DNA of 51,949 bases, from assembly GCF_008370255.1 (NCBI RefSeq), contig NZ_SEUI01000008.1, positions 62,562 through 114,510 on the forward strand, read 5' to 3'. Positions within the stretch are counted from its first letter, which is position 1, and every line of letters starts with the position of its first letter. The notes beneath the pieces are model-generated. The model had not been told where the DNA came from, searched no databases, and saw only the letters and a program-made list of their open reading frames with translations. Position numbers and translations under genes: made by a program. Of the stretch, positions 35,840 to 43,888 are shown in pieces. The DNA is from Pseudoalteromonas sp. FUC4 (lineage in GTDB: Bacteria; Pseudomonadota; Gammaproteobacteria; Enterobacterales; Alteromonadaceae).

Positions 35840-36745
35840 ATGGCAGGCACTAACCTTTTAACGTTATTAGATGATATAACTACTTTACTTGATGACATTG
35901 CGACAATGAGTAAGGTAGCAACAAAAAAAACAGCGGGTGTATTAGGCGATGACTTAGCGCTCAATGCACAGCAGGTTACAGGTGTAGCAGCAGAGCGTGA
36001 ATTACCGGTTGTTTGGGCTGTGGCAAAGGGCTCATTTTTAAATAAAGCGATACTCGTACCCGCCGCTTTACTAATAAGCGTATGGCTGCCTTGGTTAATA
36101 ACACCGCTTTTAATGATGGGTGGTTTGTTTTTATGTTTTGAGGGAGCTGAAAAAGTATTTGCTAAGTTTTTACCTCATCACAATGAAGCGGTAGACGAGG
36201 ATGAGAAATTAGATTTAGTTGAGTACGAAAAACAAAAAATAAAAGGGGCAATAAGAACCGACTTTATTTTATCTGCTGAAATAATTGTTATTACTTTAGG
36301 TACGGTGGCAGGCGCTACATTGCTTAACCAGACTTTAGTGCTCTGCGTTATCGCTATTATAATGACGATTGGCGTTTATGGCTTGGTTGCCGGTATTGTA
36401 AAATTGGATGATGCAGGGCTTTATTTACTTAACCAATCTAAAGTGTCAGCAAATAAATTTAAAGAGTTACTGGGTAAAGGCTTACTTGCTGCAGCACCTA
36501 GATTAATGCAATTTTTAGCTTTTGCAGGCACCATTGCCATGTTTTTAGTCGGCGGTGGTATTTTAGTACATGGCGTTGAGTTACTGCATCATACGCAAGT
36601 AAATGTAACAAGCTATGCTCAGTCTGTTGCTGGCGGTACTGGTGAAGTATTAGCACCTCTTGTATTTGATGGTTTACTTGGTGTTATTGCCGGTTTAGTC
36701 GTTGTGCTTATTCACGTAGGTTATACAAAGTTATTTAAAAAATAA
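35840..36745 (+). CDS. yedI: DUF808 family inner-membrane protein (YedI-like)
   Basis: The 301-residue protein starts at the ATG behind GGAAG. The frame is open 20 codons upstream, but the family begins [46 protein letters not shown], exactly as seen here. Several hydrophobic segments follow (about 75-100, 145-195, 230-255, 275-297). The function of DUF808 proteins is unknown. It is divergent from the MliC-like gene. Confidence 0.9.
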   Translation: MAGTNLLTLLDDITTLLDDIATMSKVATKKTAGVLGDDLALNAQQVTGVAAERELPVVWAVAKGSFLNKAILVPAALLISVWLPWLITPLLMMGGLFLCFEGAEKVFAKFLPHHNEAVDEDEKLDLVEYEKQKIKGAIRTDFILSAEIIVITLGTVAGATLLNQTLVLCVIAIIMTIGVYGLVAGIVKLDDAGLYLLNQSKVSANKFKELLGKGLLAAAPRLMQFLAFAGTIAMFLVGGGILVHGVELLHHTQVNVTSYAQSVAGGTGEVLAPLVFDGLLGVIAGLVVVLIHVGYTKLFKK

Positions 36746-36789
36746 TTAATAGCTGGTGTATTTACTACGCCAGCTTTATAAAAACCGAC

Positions 36790-37731
36790 TTACCCGCATT
36801 CAGCTATTTCACAAAGAGATTCTAGTTCAAATTGTGCTTTAGTATTTTTTTGCTCAATAGCCTTTTTATACCAGTAAATAGCCTGTTGTTGATTTTGCTC
36901 TACGCCTTCACCATCACGATACATCTGCGCTAAATTTAATTGCCCCCACTGAGAACCCGCTTCGGCAGCTAATTTAAAGCTATCAAATGCTTCAACAAAT
37001 AATCCATCTTTAAAATAAATAATGCCTTGTTGATTGTTTTTATCGAGCTTTAAGCCTTTATATAATGGCTTAGGTTTAGGGGGAAACATCACAAATCCGC
37101 CATAAAGGCTGTTGGCATAAGGGCGTAGTACGTCGTAAATAACGTCGTCTTTATATAAGCGTTTTATTTCATTGCGGGGGAGAGTAATTGTTTTAGTTGA
37201 AAAATAGTCATTTTGTACTAATTGGCTAGTACGCATTGCCAGCGTAATACTGTTATTTCGTTTATAGCTGTAGTTACTTACTTGAAAGGTAGTAAATTGC
37301 GCGTCAAAACTTATTACTTGAGCAATTTTTAGGTTTGTAAGCGTCCAAGGTTCATGGGTAAATTTATCAGCCTGCACTAAGTAGGTATCGTATAGCTTTG
37401 GTGCGCTTAAGTAATTTTGCTTTTGAGCTTCGGTATCAAGATGTTGTTGATAAAAGAAGGTGACTAACCATAGTAATAAAAAGGTGCCAATAAAGTATTT
37501 AGGGAAGCTAAGTTTTTCGGCTAATGGCAGCTGTTTAATTTTTAAAGATTCGCTTTTTCCGCATTGATAGCACTCGCGTTTATAGCTTAATTTTAAGGCG
37601 AGTATAGGCAAAATACTAAATCGCAAATAACGGCTTTTATTTACTAAATGGTAGGCGTCACTTTGGCAGTGTGGGCAGCGTATTGTTTGTGCAAAATATG
37701 GAAATGATTCGCTAGTATTGAAAAGTAACAT
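36790..37731 (-). CDS. Membrane protein with zinc ribbon and Sel1-like repeats
   Basis: The 313-residue protein is not a family I can name. The N-terminal cytoplasmic part has two Cys pairs (Cys19/Cys22 in CPHC, Cys54/Cys57 in CYQC) that form a likely zinc ribbon. A membrane helix lies around 78-94. The middle region (about 110-225) is unassigned, and the C-terminus (about 230-305) has Sel1/TPR-like repeats (GIIYFKDGLFVEAFDSFKLAAEAGSQWG, LAQMYRDGEGVEQNQQQAIYWYKKA). The Shine-Dalgarno AAGGAG is ideally spaced 8 bases before the ATG but lies inside a 14-bp hairpin, so translation is probably regulated. Confidence 0.82.
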   Translation of the reverse strand: MLLFNTSESFPYFAQTIRCPHCQSDAYHLVNKSRYLRFSILPILALKLSYKRECYQCGKSESLKIKQLPLAEKLSFPKYFIGTFLLLWLVTFFYQQHLDTEAQKQNYLSAPKLYDTYLVQADKFTHEPWTLTNLKIAQVISFDAQFTTFQVSNYSYKRNNSITLAMRTSQLVQNDYFSTKTITLPRNEIKRLYKDDVIYDVLRPYANSLYGGFVMFPPKPKPLYKGLKLDKNNQQGIIYFKDGLFVEAFDSFKLAAEAGSQWGQLNLAQMYRDGEGVEQNQQQAIYWYKKAIEQKNTKAQFELESLCEIAECG

Positions 37732-37735
37732 AAAG

Positions 37736-37778
37736 CACGCTCCTTGTTTAATTACCTAAAGGTAAAACAAGGAGCGTG
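37736..37778 (-). promoter_or_regulatory. Hairpin that hides the ribosome binding site of the zinc-ribbon/Sel1 gene
   Basis: On the minus strand the arm CACGCTCCTTGTTT pairs perfectly with AAACAAGGAGCGTG over 14 bp, and the loop itself pairs TTACCT with AGGTAA. The 3' arm contains AAGGAG (plus-strand 37740-37745), the only plausible Shine-Dalgarno for the ATG at 37731. The 5' arm supplies the matching CTCCTT. The tail after the stem (CTTTATGTTAC) is too poor in T for a normal terminator of the M28 gene 40 bp upstream, although a partial terminator role cannot be excluded. Confidence 0.75.
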
Positions 37779-37817
37779 TTAGTTAAAGCTACAAACTGTA
37801 AGTAAGTATGTCTGTTA

Positions 37818-39218
37818 TTACTTATTTTGAGCTTTAGGCTTGATAGTGGTTTTTGCATCAGCAGCCATTAGAGCAAATACAGCGTATGCAGCGGTATTTT
37901 GACGAAGCTTAGCAGGTGTTACTTTATCAAGGGTATCGTCAGCTGTATGGTGGTAATCAAAGTAATCAGTTCCATCTTGAGCAAGTTCAAAAATAGGTGC
38001 TGAGGTTGCTGCTTTAAGTGGAATTAGATCAGGGCCACCATTCGCTTGGTTTTTACCAATATGCTCAATATTTAACGGCGAAAGTTCTTTTGCAATAGCA
38101 CGAACTACAGGAAGTGACTCTGCGCTTACGTTCGATTCAAAAGCATATACAACATCGGCGCCAAAATCAGATTCAGCAGCTGCAACAATATTGTTTAGCT
38201 CATTTTTATGCTGTGCAAAGTACGCTTTTGCTCCCCAAAGTCCAAGTTCTTCGGCTGCAAAAAGTACCACACGAACACTACGTTTAGTGCGCTTTACATC
38301 GCTAATATGTTTAGCGGCTGCCATTGTTAATGCAACGCCTGCACCGTCATCTAGTGCGCCAGTGCCTAAATCCCAAGAATCTAAATGCCCGCCGATCAGT
38401 ACATATTGTTCTGGGTTTTCGGTACCGTTAAATTGGCCAATAACGTTATAACCTGTGCCTTCACCAAGGCTTTCGGTTTGCACATTAATATTTACCGATA
38501 CGTCTTTATTTAAAGCGACTAAGCGTGCTATTTGATCCGCATCTGGGTTGGCAATGGTTACGTTAGGTATTTTTGTAACACCTTCTTTGTAGTAACTACC
38601 GCCAGTGTGTGCAAAACGATGATGGCCGGTACTTACCGAACGCATCATGTAGGCAACAGCCCCTTTTTTAGACGCTTCTATAGCGCCTGTACCACGTGCT
38701 TTTACTGCAGGTCCGTAACCATTGCCGTCTATATCGCGGTTCATGCGGTAATTAATATACGCAATTTTACCTTTTAGGCTATTTGCTGGTGCTGCAATTA
38801 ACTCATCAAGTGTTTCAAATAAGACTACTGGCGCTGTGATCCCACCTGTAGGCGTGCTTATACTGTTACCTAATGCAGTTAAATGTAGAGGTTGCTCGCT
38901 TGGTGTTAGTATTTTTCCGCTTTCGCTATAACGGCGCCATTCAGGAAAAGTCGCTTCTTCAAGCCATACTTTATCAAAACCAAGCTCATTAAATTTAGCT
39001 TTAGCCCATGCCACTGCTTTTTTATCATTTTCAGTACCAGGTAAGCGCGGGCCTACTTCAGTTGTTAATGACTCTAGTAATTTATAGCTTAAATCACTAT
39101 TTAGAGCAGAGGTGCGCACTTCGTTTACTTGTTGTAATTGCTTTTGGGTAAATTCGGCGCTGTTAGCGTTTGCAGCCATACTGCTAGTAAGCAGTAATGC
39201 GGTAATGATTTTTTTCAT
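37818..39218 (-). CDS. Secreted M28 family metallopeptidase
   Basis: The 466-residue exported peptidase has the signal peptide MKKIITALLLTSSMAANA. A PA-type insert around 110-240 precedes the catalytic M28 domain. Di-zinc ligands and catalytic residues are visible in VLIGGHLDSWDLGTGALDDGAGVALTM (His and Asp), VLFAAEELGLWGAKAY (Glu-Glu), AAESDFGAD (Asp) and FDYHHTADDTLDKV (His). It is closest to carboxypeptidase Q/plasma glutamate carboxypeptidase-like enzymes that trim peptides in the periplasm or outside. It precedes the zinc-ribbon gene on the same strand. Confidence 0.93.
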   Translation of the reverse strand: MKKIITALLLTSSMAANANSAEFTQKQLQQVNEVRTSALNSDLSYKLLESLTTEVGPRLPGTENDKKAVAWAKAKFNELGFDKVWLEEATFPEWRRYSESGKILTPSEQPLHLTALGNSISTPTGGITAPVVLFETLDELIAAPANSLKGKIAYINYRMNRDIDGNGYGPAVKARGTGAIEASKKGAVAYMMRSVSTGHHRFAHTGGSYYKEGVTKIPNVTIANPDADQIARLVALNKDVSVNINVQTESLGEGTGYNVIGQFNGTENPEQYVLIGGHLDSWDLGTGALDDGAGVALTMAAAKHISDVKRTKRSVRVVLFAAEELGLWGAKAYFAQHKNELNNIVAAAESDFGADVVYAFESNVSAESLPVVRAIAKELSPLNIEHIGKNQANGGPDLIPLKAATSAPIFELAQDGTDYFDYHHTADDTLDKVTPAKLRQNTAAYAVFALMAADAKTTIKPKAQNK

Positions 39219-39325
39219 TTGGGTAAGCCTTTTTAATAATTAACACTATTAAAGCATGTAATAAACGCTATAAAAAATAGATGAGATGAATAGGCGCTGT
39301 AATGGGTTTAATGCTGTTAGGTATA

Positions 39326-39486
39326 ATACCAACCTGTATAAATCTTTGATCAATTTAACGAATTAAATTCCACTATAACGTCGTTAAAAATTTTTTATTT
39401 AGAACAACTAGATACAAAAATTTTTGCCTAGTTCTAGCGTAATTTTCTTAACGTTAAATAGACCCCATATATAAGCAGATTGGTAT
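39326..39486. repeat. Repeat family copy A (161 bp, inverted ends)
   Basis: The ends ATACCAACCT (39326) and AGATTGGTAT (to 39486) are inverted repeats, 9 of 10 matching, with weaker pairing further in. Internal landmarks AGAACAACT at offset about 75, ATACA, AAATTTTT and GCCTAG recur in order in copy B at 46701-46862. No coding frame. It lies between the M28 and TonB-receptor genes (342-bp gap, also holding the receptor's terminator). Confidence 0.65.
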
Positions 39487-39500
39487 AAACGTTTAGATGT

Positions 39501-39529
39501 AAAAAAGCCCACGTAAATGTACGTGGGCT
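39501..39529 (-). terminator. Terminator after the siderophore receptor gene
   Basis: The perfect 10-bp stem AGCCCACGTA / TACGTGGGCT with a 4-base loop is followed on the minus strand by six T. It lies 32 bp past the receptor stop codon. Confidence 0.93.
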
Positions 39530-39560
39530 ATATTTTAAAGCTGTTATTTAAGGCATTTAT

Positions 39561-41639
39561 TTAAAAGCTAAATTGCGCTGCTAAACGAAGATTTGTACCC
39601 TCGCCAACAGTTACATTACTCGTGCCGCCACCACCTAAATAGCTCTTATCAAATAAGTTTTCGATGTTAAGGCGTAAGTTAATATCGGTATTGCTTAAGT
39701 TAAACTTATAAGTGGCGCCTACATCAACACGTGTATAGGCATCTTTAGTAATTGTATTATCGCTATCTGCAAAGCGCTCGCCTTCATAAAAAGCACCAGC
39801 GTTAAAAGCAATCGCATCATTTAGCTCATAACGAGTCCACAGAGATGCTGACCACTTAGGTGCGTCGGTCGGGCGTTTACCTTGCAGCTCCTCATTCGCT
39901 CTTTCATAGTTCGCATCTAAATACATCGCAGAGGCCATTACAAATAAACGATCTGTTGCAGCGCCTTGTGCTGCAACTTCAAAGCCTTTGTGGCGTTGTT
40001 CACCCACCTGATTTGTCTCGGTTGTAACTGAGCCAATAGGAGTCTCAAGGTCTTCAGTTACCAGCGTTCCGTTTTTACTTATATCGAAAACGGCTCCACT
40101 AAGCAGTAAGCGGTCATCAAGCAGTTGCCATTTTATACCTAGTTCTCTTTGTTCAGAGGTAACAGCATCTATTTCCATACCGAAGTTGATATCTTTATCA
40201 TTAGTGATGGTTTCATTTTGTGGCTCAAAACCTTCTGTATAACTGGCATAGATAGTGGCCGATGCATTTGGATGATAAAGTACGCCAAATTTAGGTAAGA
40301 AAGATTCGTTATTTTGGCCTTCACGTGTTTGCTTATCAAAGCGAGCACCAACAGACACCTGCCATTGTTCAGAGAAAGTAATTAAGTCTTGCGCATATAA
40401 ACCATAGTAGTCGTATTCAGTTTCGCTTTTAGTGAGATCTGTTTTATAGCTGATATCTGGACGGGCAGGTTCATTTTGGCCTGCTGTAAAACTAAATGAA
40501 TCAGCAGATGTACGCAGTTGACCATAATAGTAGTCAAGCGAGTTAGCACCAATTAGAAATTGGTGTTGTATGCCAGCCGTTTCAAATTCACCAATAAAAT
40601 CGATAAATGCTGTTGTAAACTGCCAATCATCAAAGCGATCGTATGGATTCGAGGTGTATGTATTAGTTTGCGCGTCGTAAGAATTTCGACTAGGAGATGA
40701 CTCAAAACGTTGACGCTCAAAAGTCTGCTCGTTATAACCAAGCTTTACTTGCCAGTCATCGGTTAAAAATACCTCTAGGTCTACACCTAGGTTTTCTACG
40801 GTAATATCGGTAAACGCCCAAGACATATCACGGATTGTTTTATCATCACCAATTACATTGGCATTATCGTCTATCCATGCGCCCGTATCTAAACCGGCTT
40901 CGTCGTCTGTGCGGTCGTAATGCACACGTACTAATGCGTTATCGCTAATATCGTAATCTACAACTAAAGCACCTAAAAAGCGGTCGCGTTCACGATTTTC
41001 ACCATTTTGGTACTCACGCCAGTAGTCAACGTCTTGCTTTACTAAAATACCACGAGCACGTAAATCTTCTGATTCAGTTAATGCGCCTGCAGCATCTACC
41101 ATAAAGCGAGTTGAACCATGCTGATCTACATCGGCACTGGCATTAAATAATGTTTGTGCTGTAGGCTTTTTAGTTACCATGTTAACCAAGCCACCTGGGC
41201 CTGACTGACCATATAAAATGCTTGATGGGCCTTTAATTACTTCAACTTGTTGCAAAATTTCGATTGGTTGCTGATAGTGCGACCAATGCTGATGACCGTC
41301 GCGTAAATAACCTGTCGATGAGCTCAGCTCAAAGCCGCGTAAGTTAAATACTTCGCGATTTCGTTGTTGTGAGCCTGCAGTTAAGCTTGCGTCATTTGTG
41401 AGTACTTCGCCAAGTGTCGTGGCAAGCTGTTCGCTAATAATAGTGTCTGTTATTACAGTGACAGATTGTGCGGTTTCAAGTAATGAAGCTGATGTTCTCA
41501 TTGCGCCATTAGCGTTATCTACTTTGTAATCGTTAAAGTAGCTACCCTTTACTTCTATGCGTTCAAGGTCGGTAGTGTTTGCATATGTGCTTGTTGAAAT
41601 GCTTGCTAATAGTGCTATGTAAATAGAATTCAGTTTCAT
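39561..41639 (-). CDS. TonB-dependent siderophore receptor
   Basis: The 692-residue outer-membrane receptor starts at the ATG behind GGAAG. Its signal peptide (MKLNSIYIALLASISTSTYA) fits this start better than the Met 11 codons upstream. The TonB box region is ERIEVKG. The plug domain (about 45-165) includes TAQSVTVITDTIISEQ, EVFNLRGFELSSSTGYLRDG and VEVIKGPSSILYGQSGPGGLVNMVTKKPT. The barrel fills the rest, ending in IENLFDKSYLGGGGTSN and a terminal LRLAAQFSF with the C-terminal Phe. This is the FhuA/FoxA/FpvA-like siderophore class. The ligand cannot be told. Single-gene transcript with a likely Fur-controlled promoter. Confidence 0.94.
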   Translation of the reverse strand: MKLNSIYIALLASISTSTYANTTDLERIEVKGSYFNDYKVDNANGAMRTSASLLETAQSVTVITDTIISEQLATTLGEVLTNDASLTAGSQQRNREVFNLRGFELSSSTGYLRDGHQHWSHYQQPIEILQQVEVIKGPSSILYGQSGPGGLVNMVTKKPTAQTLFNASADVDQHGSTRFMVDAAGALTESEDLRARGILVKQDVDYWREYQNGENRERDRFLGALVVDYDISDNALVRVHYDRTDDEAGLDTGAWIDDNANVIGDDKTIRDMSWAFTDITVENLGVDLEVFLTDDWQVKLGYNEQTFERQRFESSPSRNSYDAQTNTYTSNPYDRFDDWQFTTAFIDFIGEFETAGIQHQFLIGANSLDYYYGQLRTSADSFSFTAGQNEPARPDISYKTDLTKSETEYDYYGLYAQDLITFSEQWQVSVGARFDKQTREGQNNESFLPKFGVLYHPNASATIYASYTEGFEPQNETITNDKDINFGMEIDAVTSEQRELGIKWQLLDDRLLLSGAVFDISKNGTLVTEDLETPIGSVTTETNQVGEQRHKGFEVAAQGAATDRLFVMASAMYLDANYERANEELQGKRPTDAPKWSASLWTRYELNDAIAFNAGAFYEGERFADSDNTITKDAYTRVDVGATYKFNLSNTDINLRLNIENLFDKSYLGGGGTSNVTVGEGTNLRLAAQFSF

Positions 41640-41677
41640 TAATTGCTTCCAGCGTAGATATGTAAAAAACAATCGCG

Positions 41678-41706
41678 ATCTTAATGCAAACTACTATCAT
41701 TTTCAA
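41678..41706 (-). promoter_or_regulatory. Promoter with Fur-like box for the siderophore receptor
   Basis: On the minus strand TTGAAA (41701-41706) and TAAGAT (41678-41683) are 17 bp apart, a good sigma-70 promoter. The spacer region 41686-41704 reads GAAAATGATAGTAGTTTGC, matching the 19-base Fur consensus at 13 positions by my count. Iron repression is therefore likely. Confidence 0.6.
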
Positions 41707-41816
41707 CATCTTTCATTAACATGTTTTATAATGTGTTTGTTAATGGTTGCCAATTACGAATTCTGCTATTATAAGCTGCATATTAGTGGGGCTTTCTCCC
41801 ATGTTATTTTATTGCT

Positions 41817-43217
41817 ATGGAACTTACTGTGACTTCAACTGCTTTTTCATCTTTGGCTTTACCGGCTGGACTCGTTGATAACTTATCAACACTTGGTTAT
41901 GCCCACATGACACCTGTACAAGCGCAAAGTTTGCCGCCTGTACTTGCTGGTAAAGACATCATTGCTCAGGCAAAAACCGGTTCAGGTAAAACTGCTGCGT
42001 TTAGCTTGGGTGTGTTAGCTAAATTAAACGTAAAACGCTTTCGTATTCAATCTTTAGTTTTGTGTCCGACTCGTGAACTTGCCGAGCAGGTTGCGGTTGA
42101 AATGCGTAAATTAGCACGTGGTATTCATAATATTAAAATATTGACGTTATGTGGTGGTGTATCAATTGGTCCGCAAATAGGCTCGCTCGAACATGGTGCG
42201 CATATTATTGTTGGCACGCCAGGGCGTGTTGATGACCATATTCGTAAAGGTACTTTACGTTTAGATGATGTTGAAACATTGGTGCTTGATGAAGCCGATC
42301 AAATGCTTGATATGGGTTTTCAAGACACCCTTGATGCAATTATTGAGCGTATTCCACAAAATCGTCAAACATTGTTATTTAGCGCTACATTCCCAAGAGC
42401 TATTGAAGCAATTGCTAAGCGTGTACTTAAAAATCCAGAAATGGTTAAAGTAGAAGAAGAGCAAGCCAAAAGCACAATTAAGCAGTACTTCTACAAAATG
42501 GATAACAATAAGCAGCGTTATCCAACGCTTAAGTTATTACTTCTTAAATTTACACCACAAAGCTGTGTTGTATTTTGTAATACCAAAGTAGAAACTCAAC
42601 AAGTGTGTGATGATTTAGCTGACGAAGGCTTCAGCGCTGTTGCATTGCACGGTGATTTAGAGCAACGCGATCGTGAACGTACGCTAATTCACTTTTCAAA
42701 TAAAAGTGCTTCAATACTTGTTGCAACCGATGTTGCTGCACGAGGTTTAGATATAGATGACATGGATATGGTTATTAACTACCATTTAGCACATGACACG
42801 CAAACACATGTTCACCGTGTTGGCCGAACTGGACGTGCCGGTAAAAAGGGCATTGCTTGTTCTATTTATGGTGAAGCTGAAGCATTTAAAATTGCACAAA
42901 TTGGGGAGCATTACGAGCGTGATATTACTCCAGAGCAAATGCCGCCGTTTAATTTATTAGATAAACCGCCGTACCGACCTGAAATGGTTACTTTGATGAT
43001 TGATTCAGGTAAAAAGCAAAAAGTACGTGCAGGTGATATCCTTGGTGCTCTAACAGGTAAGGATGGAGTTGCAGGTCGTCAAGTAGGTAAAATTAACGTA
43101 CTTGATAACGTAGCATTTGTTGCTGTTGAACGTAATTCATCAAAACCAGCACTTCGCAAACTAACCGAAGGCAACATTAAAGGGCGTAAAATACGCGCTC
43201 GTCGCCTTACTCGTTAA
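41817..43217 (+). CDS. dbpA: ATP-dependent RNA helicase DbpA
   Basis: The 466-residue DEAD-box helicase acts on 23S rRNA in large-subunit assembly. Motifs in order: Q motif (TPVQAQSLP), AKTGSGKT, PTRELAEQ, TPGRVDD, DEAD in VLDEADQMLDMGF, SAT, ARGLD and HRVGRTGRAG. The C-terminal RNA-binding domain (about 390-466), with KVRAGDILGALTG and GKINVLDNVAFVAVER, is specific to DbpA and binds helix 92 of 23S rRNA. No strong ribosome binding site is seen before the ATG. Confidence 0.95.
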   Translation: MELTVTSTAFSSLALPAGLVDNLSTLGYAHMTPVQAQSLPPVLAGKDIIAQAKTGSGKTAAFSLGVLAKLNVKRFRIQSLVLCPTRELAEQVAVEMRKLARGIHNIKILTLCGGVSIGPQIGSLEHGAHIIVGTPGRVDDHIRKGTLRLDDVETLVLDEADQMLDMGFQDTLDAIIERIPQNRQTLLFSATFPRAIEAIAKRVLKNPEMVKVEEEQAKSTIKQYFYKMDNNKQRYPTLKLLLLKFTPQSCVVFCNTKVETQQVCDDLADEGFSAVALHGDLEQRDRERTLIHFSNKSASILVATDVAARGLDIDDMDMVINYHLAHDTQTHVHRVGRTGRAGKKGIACSIYGEAEAFKIAQIGEHYERDITPEQMPPFNLLDKPPYRPEMVTLMIDSGKKQKVRAGDILGALTGKDGVAGRQVGKINVLDNVAFVAVERNSSKPALRKLTEGNIKGRKIRARRLTR

Positions 43218-43239
43218 TTTAAACGGCTAAATTAACAAA

Positions 43240-43812
43240 TTAGCGAGCAGCTACCTTTAGCTGCTCGTATTGTAATTTTATTTTTTTAAACTTAACTTCA
43301 CAACCATTTGGTTTATCTGGGTGCATTTGTAATGCAAGTTGTCTCCAGCGCTTTTGAACGTTTTTAAGAGTGAAATTTTCAGGTAACTTCCATTCTAAAG
43401 CCAACGCTTTAAATTCATTTTCATTTAATGCTTGTTGTGGTGATGTCGTTTTAAACTGACGCCAAAAACTATTCAAAAGCTCATCAATTTGATCTTCATC
43501 CGTATCGTAATTATGCCAATCTAAATAATAATCTCGCAAATTTTCGTTTGTTGTTACTAAGCTATTACCTTCTTTTTCTAAAAGCTCGATATGCAGAGTT
43601 GAAATGAGTAAACTCTGAGGGCGTAATTGTGCCTGCAGTTGGTACAATGCATTCATAATTAAAAAGTTGCGTTTAAATAAATTACGTTCAGGGCTTTTAT
43701 CGAGAGTTGTAATTGCGCTGCGGTTCGTCAGTTCTGCTGCTAAAGTATGAATTTGCCAAACCTGCTTTGTTAATATTAGCTCAAAAATCTCATCAATCAG
43801 TGGGTTAAGCAT
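43240..43812 (-). CDS. DnaJ-related (J-domain) protein
   Basis: The 190-residue protein has an N-terminal DNAJ_related domain (about 1-120: MLNPLIDEIFELILTKQVWQIHTLAAEL, RNLFKRNFLIMNALYQLQ). A C-terminal J domain (about 130-190) carries the HPD motif in RRWRQ-type context (VQKRWRQLALQMHPDKPNG). J domains stimulate the ATPase of Hsp70/DnaK. The N-terminal domain presumably gives client or membrane specificity, which is unknown. The 3' end overlaps the hairpin shared with dbpA. Confidence 0.88.
   Translation of the reverse strand: MLNPLIDEIFELILTKQVWQIHTLAAELTNRSAITTLDKSPERNLFKRNFLIMNALYQLQAQLRPQSLLISTLHIELLEKEGNSLVTTNENLRDYYLDWHNYDTDEDQIDELLNSFWRQFKTTSPQQALNENEFKALALEWKLPENFTLKNVQKRWRQLALQMHPDKPNGCEVKFKKIKLQYEQLKVAAR
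43244..43267 (+). terminator. Hairpin at the dbpA 3' side, inside the end of the DnaJ-related gene
   Basis: The perfect 10-bp stem CGAGCAGCTA / TAGCTGCTCG with loop CCTT is followed by a T-rich stretch (TATTGTAATTTTATTTTTTT). It starts 27 bp after the dbpA stop and lies within the last ten codons of the convergent gene, whose C-terminal residues it encodes. Confidence 0.55.
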
Positions 43813-43888
43813 TGTTTAGGCCCTAGTAGTTGGTGTATCTTCAATAAAGATTACACTGATATAAGTAACGGTTTGAAGGATTAAAATT

